Source: Eubacteriales bacterium | Lineage (GTDB): Bacteria > Bacillota > Clostridia > Christensenellales > Aristaeellaceae | Reading direction: 5' to 3' | NCBI GenBank assembly: GCA_028705775.1 | Contig: JAQWCW010000004.1 | Coordinates: 62,001-126,000 of the forward strand | DNA: 64,000 nt | Shown here: positions 32,765-39,926 of the stretch, one piece after another | Position numbering within the stretch: position 1 is the stretch's first letter | How the letters are laid out: the number at the start of each line of letters is the position of its first letter | The notes under the pieces: model-generated | What the model was told of the DNA's origin: nothing | What the model saw: the letters and a program-made list of their open reading frames with translations, nothing else | Database searches by the model: none | Made by a program: the position numbers and the translations under genes

Positions 32765-33598
32765 TTAGGTGAAGCCTTGGAAGAACGCCGCAAGAATCGC
32801 TAATCGAAGAATTCCAATCAGCCGCCGAAAGGCGGCTTTTCTTATTCCCGTCTCCGAACTTGTAGTATTTATTCGCGGGTATGACGTCAGGCGCGGTTCA
32901 TCACAAACATTTTCTGCAAATTCCTCGCAGGGAGGAACGGTACAGAAGCCGTAGGAGGGAATCAGAACCTCAACCTTTGCGAGAACCTTCAGCACAACCG
33001 TTACGCAAACCGTCATGCGGAAGCGGTTGTTGCCCTCATAAACGCCGGAAACGCAGATGGCGCTTACCATGCTCTCAATCTTGTAGGGAACGATGGATTC
33101 GTCGGGCAGGGAGAGAAGAACATCCTTGTGTACCTGAATGACAGCTTTGCCGATATACTGAACGCAGCGGCTGTCCGTGAACAGTATGTCGATTGGCACG
33201 TCTACGGTCAGCCTGACGCGCGCAAAGCAGGGGCGGTCGCACAGCCTGTCGATTTGAAGGTTTGAAATCACTCCGTCCGTTGTGGTCGAGCGGCAGGAAT
33301 CAAAGGTTATGGGCGGCACGGGCGGCGATGTCGGCGGAACTGTGTCGGGGGTGTTGTTGCGGCATGAGCCGATGCTTTCCTGGCATGAGCAGCCGCATTG
33401 ACTGCCGCAGGAATCCACTACCTGAGCGTAGCTTGTTATTGTGACGCGCACATCGTCAAGCTGCTCCTGCTGCAGGCAGGAATCATAGACGCGCTCAAGC
33501 TGCACGCAGATGCGTTCGGTCAGCCCGTCGGTGGCGTTTCCGGAAATCGTGCCGGGACAGGCAAGCGTATCCGCGTTCTTATAGCTGTAAAACGACAT
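32765..33598 (-). CDS. cysteine-rich conserved protein, C-terminus replaced by prophage DNA
   Basis: Residues 1-234 are host-encoded: 17 cysteines, a Cys cluster DSCGSQCGCSC, a Pro-rich linker (DTVPPTSPPVPP) and a beta-rich second half (VRLTVDVPIDILFTDSRC, AVIQVHKDVLLSLPDES). It resembles a family of uncharacterised Clostridia proteins; I know no function, and a spore-surface or envelope role is only a guess. After Glu234 the frame runs through attR into phage DNA for 43 foreign residues (PRLTSYPRIN to FFQGFT) before a stop. The true 28-residue tail lies at 16434-16520. Start ATG 33598 follows AAGGAGGG. Confidence 0.75.
   Translation of the reverse strand: MSFYSYKNADTLACPGTISGNATDGLTERICVQLERVYDSCLQQEQLDDVRVTITSYAQVVDSCGSQCGCSCQESIGSCRNNTPDTVPPTSPPVPPITFDSCRSTTTDGVISNLQIDRLCDRPCFARVRLTVDVPIDILFTDSRCVQYIGKAVIQVHKDVLLSLPDESIVPYKIESMVSAICVSGVYEGNNRFRMTVCVTVVLKVLAKVEVLIPSYGFCTVPPCEEFAENVCDEPRLTSYPRINTTSSETGIRKAAFRRLIGILRLAILAAFFQGFT
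32821..32840 (+). terminator. second terminator near the prophage right end
   Basis: GCCGCC-GAAA-GGCGGC with a stable GNRA-like loop, followed by TTTT. It protects the host side of attR from phage transcription. Confidence 0.75.
32875..32899. other. attR of the prophage
   Basis: Phage arm GCGGGTATGACGTCAGG (32875-32891) followed by CGCGG and the shared TTC (32897-32899), after which host DNA continues. Joining host left (to 16520), TTC and host right (from 32900) restores an uninterrupted reading frame across attB, with TTC serving as a Glu codon on the minus strand. Confidence 0.78.
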
Positions 33599-33831
33599 GG
33601 TATCCCTCCTTCCGATGGTTGGGACGGCGGCGCGAGCGTTTATTACCGCCTTACACTTTCATGCTATGCCGCGCGGCGGAAGGTGTGAGAATATTAATGC
33701 AAATTCTGCTTTATACGGAATAATGCGGCAGGCTGAGTCGTTATTATTAGCAGAACCGGTTCTTGGCGCGATGGCGCGCGGTTCTGCGGTTTGGGCATAT
33801 ATGCTTACCGACTGCCCGAAAGGAGCAAAAA

Positions 33832-36216
33832 ATGAAACGCTTTATTCCGGTGCTGCTTGCTCTTGTGCTTGTGCTTCTTCTTCCCGTGTGCGCTTTTGCC
33901 GCGGAGGAGGAAACTGATTATGTGCGCGTTATGCGCCTGCGGCTTTATGAGGATGGAATTGACGGCGCATTAATGCCCGTTTCAAGCGATTCCGTCAATC
34001 TTGCCGTGCGCCCCTGCTCGCTGCTTGACGCTGAGCTGCCCGCGCTTGAGCGGCTTGAGGATGTAGGCAGCGACGCTCTCGGCGAGGTGAAGCTTATCCC
34101 GCTCGGAAGCGTTACAGCCACGGCGGAGGACGGAAGGCTTTATATCAAGGGGATTCAGCTTGACGCGGGCACATATGCCTGCCAGCTTGTTTTCTCGCCG
34201 TCCCTGCGCTCAAATATCATGATTGCCTCAACCTCGCCGTCCGGCATTCCCGCAAACGCCGAGATTGTTCCCGCAACGGCAATTTCGATTGATAAAAAGC
34301 TTGAAATGTATGCGGGCGACAAGCTTATGCTTCCGCTTACCTATGAGCCGACCGACGCCAACAGCTTCAATATCAAGGCGAGCTACGGCGCGAAAAACGT
34401 GCTTGATTTTTCGAGCGGAATTCTTACCGCGCTCAAAAAGGGCGAGAGCTATCTCTATCTTTCGCCCGAGGGCGGACGCAGGTCTACTCTTTATGTAAAC
34501 GTTCGCCAGCGCGCCGAGAGCGTCAGCGTCAACAAGACCGCTTTCACGATTGCCGAAGGCAAGAGCGAAAGGATTACCGCGAGCGTTCTTCCTGCCAACG
34601 CGAATAACAAAAAGCTCGTTTACACCTCGTCCAACGAGGAGGTTGCGACCGTTAACGCCAACGGAACAGTCAAGGCGGTTTCGCTCGGCGAATGCGTCAT
34701 CACCGTTGCCAGCGCGGATAACCCCGCGGCTTCTGCCGAGTGCGACGTCAGCGTAACCGTGCTTGTCTCGAAGGTTAAAATGCAAGAGCCGGAGGTAATG
34801 TATGTCGGCGAAACTCAGCAGCTTGTATTCTCCGTTGAGCCGGATAACGCGAGCGCCAAGTCCCTTACCTTCAAATCCGGCAACACCAAAGCCGCAACCG
34901 TTGACGAAAACGGCGTTATAACCGCCGTAGGGCGCGGCAAGGCGACAATCACCGCCACCTCAACGGACGGCGGAAGGCGCAGCACCTATGTCACCGTAAC
35001 CGTAAAGCAGCAGCCCACCGGAATATCGCTTGCCAAAACGGAGCTGAGCCTGAATACGGGCATAAAGTCAACCCTGAGCGCAAAGGTATTGCCCAGCACG
35101 GCTAACGAGACGGATTTGGTCTGGTCGTCGAGTGATACGTCAATCGCAACCGTGACCGAAAGGGGAACCGTTGCGGGCGTATACCCCGGCACTTGCGTCG
35201 TTACCGTTCGCAGCAAGGCGTTCCCTGAAATCTTCGCGGAGTGCAACGTGACGGTCAGCCAGCCCGTAACCAAAATCAACTTCGAGCTTTCCTCCCTCAG
35301 CCTCAACGTAGGCGAGAAGGAGCGGCTCAGCTGGGCTGTTCAGCCCGCTTACGCTACGAATCAGGCTGTAACCTTCACGAGCGCCGACACGTCGGTTGCA
35401 ACCGTTGAAGCGGACGGAACTGTTCATGCAATAAAGCGCGGCAAAACCACGATTACCGTAAAGGCTACCGACGGAAGCCGCGTAACCTCCAGAATAACCG
35501 TGAATGTAATTCAGCCGCTTTTCGGAATATCCATGCGGAATACCCAAAAGACGGTCGGCGTCAACAAAGCGGCTTATGTGTATGTTGACCTTAATCCGTC
35601 AAACGCTTCCAACTCCCATATCACATGGTCGAGCGCCGATACCTCCATTGCAAAGGTTTCCGGCTCGTCCGTCAAGGGGCGCGTTGTCGGCGTGGCTTGG
35701 GGCGATACGACGCTCACGGCTGTCAGCGAGGAAGGCGGCTACACCGACGTTATGACCATCCATGTGGGCGATTATAACGAGGCGGTAAGCATTTACGAGC
35801 TGGATATGTACTTTGACGACGCGGGAGTCAAGATTCCATATATCCGCTTCCGCAACGAATCCAACTTTGAAATTACGCGCGTTAATTTCTACATCTACGG
35901 TCAGGATGAGTACGGCAACGAGGTTCCGCTCTGGCGCGATTATACGCAGGGCGAGGGCAGATATTCCCGCGCCCTTATGCCCGGGAATAGGAGCGACAGC
36001 CGATACTTCCGCTATGATAAGGATTACGATTTCGAGCATTGCGAATACCTGCGCGTGTGCATCGTAAGCTACGAAATGGCGGACGGAACGCTGTACCGCA
36101 TATCTCCGAACCATTACCCCACAAAGGAATGGGAATCCGATATTTATCTGTCCGAAATCGAAAACCCGCAGCCGCAGATAACCCTTGAGCCGCCGACAGA
36201 CCCGTCTATAGGCTGA
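33832..36216 (+). CDS. secreted protein with six BIG2 (Ig-like) repeats
   Basis: About 794 residues with a signal peptide (KRFIPVLLALVLVLLLPVCAFA, cleavage near AFA-AEE). After an N-terminal beta domain of about 130 residues there are six BIG2 repeats of about 80 residues, each with a SxxxSxATVxxxGTVxAxxxG-like core. A C-terminal beta domain ends in a Pro-rich tail. No LPxTG or SLH anchor was seen, so it is secreted or held by other contacts. BIG2 domains serve as stalks for adhesion or scaffolds. The start is ATG 33832 behind GAAAGGAG; the longer upstream frame lacks a signal peptide and ribosome site. Confidence 0.85.
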   Translation: MKRFIPVLLALVLVLLLPVCAFAAEEETDYVRVMRLRLYEDGIDGALMPVSSDSVNLAVRPCSLLDAELPALERLEDVGSDALGEVKLIPLGSVTATAEDGRLYIKGIQLDAGTYACQLVFSPSLRSNIMIASTSPSGIPANAEIVPATAISIDKKLEMYAGDKLMLPLTYEPTDANSFNIKASYGAKNVLDFSSGILTALKKGESYLYLSPEGGRRSTLYVNVRQRAESVSVNKTAFTIAEGKSERITASVLPANANNKKLVYTSSNEEVATVNANGTVKAVSLGECVITVASADNPAASAECDVSVTVLVSKVKMQEPEVMYVGETQQLVFSVEPDNASAKSLTFKSGNTKAATVDENGVITAVGRGKATITATSTDGGRRSTYVTVTVKQQPTGISLAKTELSLNTGIKSTLSAKVLPSTANETDLVWSSSDTSIATVTERGTVAGVYPGTCVVTVRSKAFPEIFAECNVTVSQPVTKINFELSSLSLNVGEKERLSWAVQPAYATNQAVTFTSADTSVATVEADGTVHAIKRGKTTITVKATDGSRVTSRITVNVIQPLFGISMRNTQKTVGVNKAAYVYVDLNPSNASNSHITWSSADTSIAKVSGSSVKGRVVGVAWGDTTLTAVSEEGGYTDVMTIHVGDYNEAVSIYELDMYFDDAGVKIPYIRFRNESNFEITRVNFYIYGQDEYGNEVPLWRDYTQGEGRYSRALMPGNRSDSRYFRYDKDYDFEHCEYLRVCIVSYEMADGTLYRISPNHYPTKEWESDIYLSEIENPQPQITLEPPTDPSIG

Positions 36217-36336
36217 TGATTTCCTGAATTCACGCCGCGCCGAAGGCTTTATGAAAGAGCCGACGGCGCGGCTGTTTGGTATATCGGGCAGGATTATTAC
36301 ACACAATAGCCATATATGTATCGGAGGTAGCGCCTT

Positions 36337-37482
36337 TTGGATATTGTGGTGATTGTGCCGGGGCTGGGCGTCGGGGACGCCGCCCTCATGCCATCCGGCG
36401 GGGAGCTTGGGGCGTTCCTTTCGGGGTGCGCGCGGGTTTCGGGTGTCAGCGCGCCTTTTCCGTGCCTCGCTCATGTTACAGTCGTCAGCGCGCTTACCGG
36501 CAAAAGTGCGGCGGCTCACGGGCTTATTCATCCCTTTGCGGCTACGCGCGGCGCTCCGCCGTATCTCAGAAGGGCGTATGACGGTGAGCGCTGCCTGCTT
36601 GAACCGATGGTTTTCGAGCGCCTCCGCCGCCATGGAATCGACTCCGCTGCATTTCTCTGCCCCTCAAGCGCCGAAAGCAGAAGCGCTTTGGTTTGCTGTC
36701 CGTATCTTGCGGGAGGCGGCGGCGCGGGCGCTATGCTCCGCGCGGGCAGAAAGGCGTATCGGCAGCGCAGGCTTGTAATGGCAAGCGGGCATGAGGAGAA
36801 GGATTCGGAGGCGGTTGCGGCGGTATGCCGCCTTTCTGGAGCGAAAAAGCGCCCGCAGCTTGCTTTCCTTACGCTCTGGAATCTGTATTTTTCAAGGCGC
36901 GAGCTTGGCGAAAACGATGACAGGGCGACAGCCGCACTGATGAAGATTTTTTCGTATTTCGTCCTTTTGCGTGGCGCGGCGCAAAGGCTTTTCATATACG
37001 GAACGGGCAGCCTTTTCTCGGTTGTAAACGCTTATCCGCTGCCGCAGCTTCTTAAAAAGGCGGGGCTTACCACAAGCGTATACGCGCAGGCGGCGGACAG
37101 CGGAGCGTATCTGTATTCATACGCTGGCAAGGAAAGGGAAAGCGAACGCGGCTTTGAAATGCTTGAGCAGAATCCGAAAATATTCGACGCCGAATCCGTT
37201 ATACGGCTTTGCGGAAGATGTGCGGGAATGAGTGAGCGCCCCTCGCGCGTTGTCCGCGCCGGCGCGGGCGATGTTTTTCTTGACAGCGCAGGAAACGCTC
37301 CACTGATGGCTTGCGAGCTTTTTTCCCAGTCGCGCGGGCTTTATCTGTTCTCGGGCGGGGGCTTTGTGGCAGGCAAGAAGGATATAAACGCCTCCTGCCT
37401 TGACTTGCTTCCGACGCTTTTCTACACCTTGGGCATAGAGGAGGGCGAGATGAGCGGAAAGGTGCTGCACGGGTGCTTTTGA
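36337..37482 (+). CDS. alkaline phosphatase-fold-like protein, possibly non-catalytic
   Basis: A 381-residue protein whose ends recall nucleotide pyrophosphatase/phosphoglyceromutase-type AlkP folds: DIVVIVPGLGVGDAAL at the start and LDLLPTLFYTLGIEEGEMSGKVL at the end, as in the C-terminal helix of that superfamily. The aspartate that normally ends the first strand (VxxDGxG) is replaced by PGLG, and the usual D-x3-H metal set was not found, so it may have lost catalysis. It starts with TTG 36337, nine bases after GGAGG. Identification is tentative. Confidence 0.5.
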   Translation: MDIVVIVPGLGVGDAALMPSGGELGAFLSGCARVSGVSAPFPCLAHVTVVSALTGKSAAAHGLIHPFAATRGAPPYLRRAYDGERCLLEPMVFERLRRHGIDSAAFLCPSSAESRSALVCCPYLAGGGGAGAMLRAGRKAYRQRRLVMASGHEEKDSEAVAAVCRLSGAKKRPQLAFLTLWNLYFSRRELGENDDRATAALMKIFSYFVLLRGAAQRLFIYGTGSLFSVVNAYPLPQLLKKAGLTTSVYAQAADSGAYLYSYAGKERESERGFEMLEQNPKIFDAESVIRLCGRCAGMSERPSRVVRAGAGDVFLDSAGNAPLMACELFSQSRGLYLFSGGGFVAGKKDINASCLDLLPTLFYTLGIEEGEMSGKVLHGCF

Positions 37483-37608
37483 GCGCCTTGGGGAGCGCGA
37501 GCGCTTTCGCACCGGCTGCCGGTGCGCCTTTGGGGAGCATAAACGCCTAAAATGGCGTATAAATGGCGGTGCAATCCCATATTACGCGCCTGTAAAGCCC
37601 CGTAATGC

Positions 37609-37637
37609 TTGACAAGTGGCGCGCAAAGTGCAATAAT
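37609..37637 (+). promoter_or_regulatory. sigma-A promoter of the MBL-fold gene
   Basis: TTGACA (37609-37614), 17-base spacer, AATAAT (37632-37637), 58 bases before the start codon. Confidence 0.78.
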
Positions 37638-37695
37638 GAATATCTACTTCGGATGCTTATTCCCTAAAAATTGCCTATTAACCAAAGGAGGAAAT

Positions 37696-38661
37696 ATGAG
37701 CCGTATTTGCGATATAACTTATTATTTTCATAGCGGATTCTCCGTCGCCATTGACGATACTTTTCTTCTTTTCGATTACTGGCTCGGCGAGGAAGGGGAT
37801 TTACCGCAGGAGGTAAGGCTTACCGAAAGCCGCCTTGCGAAGTACAAAAATGTAATTATTTTCGTTTCGCACTGTCATCCCGACCATTATGACGAGGCGA
37901 TTTACGATTTCCGCGCGCTTCCGAACGTAACCTATATCATATCCGCCGACGCGCCCGTCGGCAGCAGGGGAAAGCGCATGGCGCGGGGCGATAAGCTAAC
38001 GATTGGTAACGTCAACATAACCGCCTACGGCTCTACCGACCCCGGCGTCAGCTATCTTGCCGAAATTGACGGAATGCGCTTTTTCCATGCGGGGGATTTG
38101 AATTTCTGGCATTGGCGCAAGGAAAGCACGCTAAAGGAAATTGAAAAGGCGGAGGCGGATTTCGGGGAATGTCTCAAGGAGCTTGACGGCGTAAAGATGG
38201 ACGTTGCTTTCTTCCCCGTTGACCCGCGCATGGGCGAAATGTATGACGCGGGAGCGACAACCTTTATTTATCAGATTAAGCCGCGCCTGCTTTTTCCGAT
38301 GCATTGGCAGCGGCGCGCGGAGGTTGCGGTTGACTTTGCCAGACGGCAGACGAATCGCAATACCGAGATTGTCGCGCTTACCAAGGCGGGGCAGAACTGC
38401 CGCTGCGACTTCACGGAAACGGAAATCAGCTTGCGCATAAGCTCCTTCAAGCGCCGTGAGGAGGAGGACGAAGCCGAAAAGGCGGCAATCCTTTTTGAGC
38501 ATGACGAAATGATAACCGAGGAGGAGCGCAAGCCGAGCCGCATTGCCGAGGCTGTCGCCAAAGCCAAGGAAAAGGCGTCCCGACAGCCGAGCGATGAAGC
38601 CTCAACCGAATTCGACCCCGACGACCCCTTCCATAACACAGACTTGCCGGTGAAGCTGTAA
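37696..38661 (+). CDS. metallo-beta-lactamase-fold hydrolase (UlaG/RNase-like group)
   Basis: A 321-residue MBL-fold enzyme. The metal motif is SHCHPDHYD (H-x-H-x-D-H), followed by FHAGDLNFW for the bridging aspartate and LLFPMHW near the third histidine. The C-terminus is long, charged and probably disordered (about residues 255-321). The layout is that of the beta-lactamase-like L-ascorbate-lactonase/UlaG group; the substrate is unknown. ATG 37696 is set by AAAGGAGG; the frame upstream overlaps the promoter and cannot be translated. Confidence 0.82.
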   Translation: MSRICDITYYFHSGFSVAIDDTFLLFDYWLGEEGDLPQEVRLTESRLAKYKNVIIFVSHCHPDHYDEAIYDFRALPNVTYIISADAPVGSRGKRMARGDKLTIGNVNITAYGSTDPGVSYLAEIDGMRFFHAGDLNFWHWRKESTLKEIEKAEADFGECLKELDGVKMDVAFFPVDPRMGEMYDAGATTFIYQIKPRLLFPMHWQRRAEVAVDFARRQTNRNTEIVALTKAGQNCRCDFTETEISLRISSFKRREEEDEAEKAAILFEHDEMITEEERKPSRIAEAVAKAKEKASRQPSDEASTEFDPDDPFHNTDLPVKL

Positions 38662-38684
38662 ATTCGGTTTTTTATTCTTATTTG

Positions 38685-38721
38685 AAAAAACATCAGCCGT
38701 ATAAATGCGGCTGATGTTTTT
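38685..38721. terminator. bidirectional terminator
   Basis: CATCAGCCG (38691-38699) pairs with CGGCTGATG (38708-38716), with A-run before and T-run after, so it can end both the MBL-fold gene and the convergent peptidase gene. Confidence 0.88.
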
Positions 38722-38727
38722 AATTCA

Positions 38728-39378
38728 TTATTCCTCGGCGGTTTCTTCTCCCGTTTCGGGCAATTCGCAAATCATAATCGCCCTTGCGTCATGCAGAATC
38801 GATTCGCTTGAAAACGCAAGAGTGCTGAAATACTCGCTGTTCGGGTCGTTGACGGAAATCATTCCGTCCCTGCTCCAGCCGGTCAGCACGATATAATGCC
38901 CGCCGTCGGTAAAGAGTCCTGCGCCCATCCACGCGATTACGGGCTTTCCTGCCCTCAGCGCCTTTTTAATCCTGTATTTTGCAGGCGAGAGCCATTCGCC
39001 GGTAAAGCCGCAATACTCCGCCATTGCGAGCATATCCTGATACGAGAAGCCGTTGCCGCGATAATAGCCGTTATCTGCCGCCCAGACGAACAAATCCCGC
39101 GGCGAATACGACGAGCCGGAAAGATAGCGCCCGACCATTGCTATGCTGACAGCGCCGCAGCCCGACGTTGCAATCGACTTGCCGTTTTTGCCTGAGCCGT
39201 AAAGGATTTCTGTTTCGTCAATCTGATAAAGCTTCGGGATTGGCAGCCCGCCCGTGGATTTATCCCATATATACTCAAACGGCTTTTCCGCCTCGGAAGG
39301 CGTTTCCGTACCCGCAAGCGCGGGCAGAGCGCCGAAAGACAGAAGCAGCACGAGAAGCAGCAGGATAATTTTTCTCAT
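38728..39378 (-). CDS. secreted C39-family-like cysteine peptidase
   Basis: A 216-residue secreted protein: signal peptide to about LPALAG, then a papain-like C39_2 domain with the catalytic cysteine in TSGCGAVSIAMV, the histidine in DGGHYIVLTGW and VNDPNSEYFST supplying the third residue. Peptidases of this group are common extracellular proteins of Firmicutes; the substrate is unknown and there is no linked bacteriocin transporter. ATG 39378 has GGAG nine bases upstream; the TTG before it is less likely. Confidence 0.82.
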   Translation of the reverse strand: MRKIILLLLVLLLSFGALPALAGTETPSEAEKPFEYIWDKSTGGLPIPKLYQIDETEILYGSGKNGKSIATSGCGAVSIAMVGRYLSGSSYSPRDLFVWAADNGYYRGNGFSYQDMLAMAEYCGFTGEWLSPAKYRIKKALRAGKPVIAWMGAGLFTDGGHYIVLTGWSRDGMISVNDPNSEYFSTLAFSSESILHDARAIMICELPETGEETAEE

Positions 39379-39460
39379 CAATCAGCGCTCCTTTCACTGT
39401 ATTTAACTCCTGAGCAGGCAGTTTTCTTCCATGCCCGCCACGCGGAATGTAGAAAACAAT

Positions 39461-39913
39461 CTATTGCAGAACGGTCTGCCGCTCGTTCCACGCGAATTTG
39501 TCGGCGTCGATTACCGGCATGATGATAGGTCTTTGGCAGCCAAGTACGGAGGAAAGATTGACAATCTGCGAGCGAAGGGTTGAAAGAAGAAAAAGCGTTC
39601 CTTTTTTTCGCAGAAGCTCGGTGAATTCCGCCTTGCTTTCGGGTGTGTCCGCGCCCTGCATTGTGCATACGGCGTGCGCGGATACCTTCAGCGAGAGAGG
39701 ATTCTGCATAAGCGGATTTTCATCCCTGCTTTTTACAGTGTAAACAAGGTTGATTCTACCGGCAAAAACGCTTTTTTCAGAGTTGTACGCGATATTTGCG
39801 CTGAGCTGAAAGCCGTTTTCAACAGATTTGGGCCACTCGCGCGCGGCGCATGAGTATTCAAGTGAGTCGACGCGGAACTCCGCTATCTGAAAGCCCGCCT
39901 GTACTTGAGCCAT
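39461..39913 (-). CDS. SecB-like chaperone-family protein
   Basis: A 150-residue protein resembling the SecB fold: FQIAEFRVDSLEYSC at the start, alternating strands with AFAGRINLVYTV, and the end LRSQIVNLSSVLGCQRPIIMPVIDADKFAW, which matches the helix and P-x-x-NFDAL-like tail of SecB proteins. SecB itself is proteobacterial; SecB-like proteins in Gram-positives occur singly or with toxin-antitoxin pairs. No TA pair is nearby. ATG 39913 has GGAGGT upstream. It follows the helicase by 13 bases and is probably co-transcribed. Confidence 0.62.
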   Translation of the reverse strand: MAQVQAGFQIAEFRVDSLEYSCAAREWPKSVENGFQLSANIAYNSEKSVFAGRINLVYTVKSRDENPLMQNPLSLKVSAHAVCTMQGADTPESKAEFTELLRKKGTLFLLSTLRSQIVNLSSVLGCQRPIIMPVIDADKFAWNERQTVLQ

Positions 39914-39926
39914 AATATACCTCCAG

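Larger units (their letters stand above)
16521..32899. mobile_element. defective siphovirus-type prophage inserted in a host gene
   Basis: A 16.4-kb remnant bounded by attL and attR. It retains a C-terminal piece of a large serine integrase, head genes from the MuF protein onward, tail genes, a tail-tip/fibre region and a lysis cassette. There is no repressor, replication, terminase or portal gene. Three junctions show out-of-frame fusions of phage genes (about 17446-17500, 27000-27008 and 28244-28255), so several internal deletions have occurred. Without an integrase catalytic domain or terminase it cannot excise or package DNA unaided. The remaining head-tail genes could still be expressed. 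Confidence 0.88.

Noticed and set aside
16521-32899. Skin-like developmental element that excises during sporulation to restore the gene
   Set aside because: The integrase has no catalytic domain and no other recombinase is present, so regulated excision in cis is not supported.
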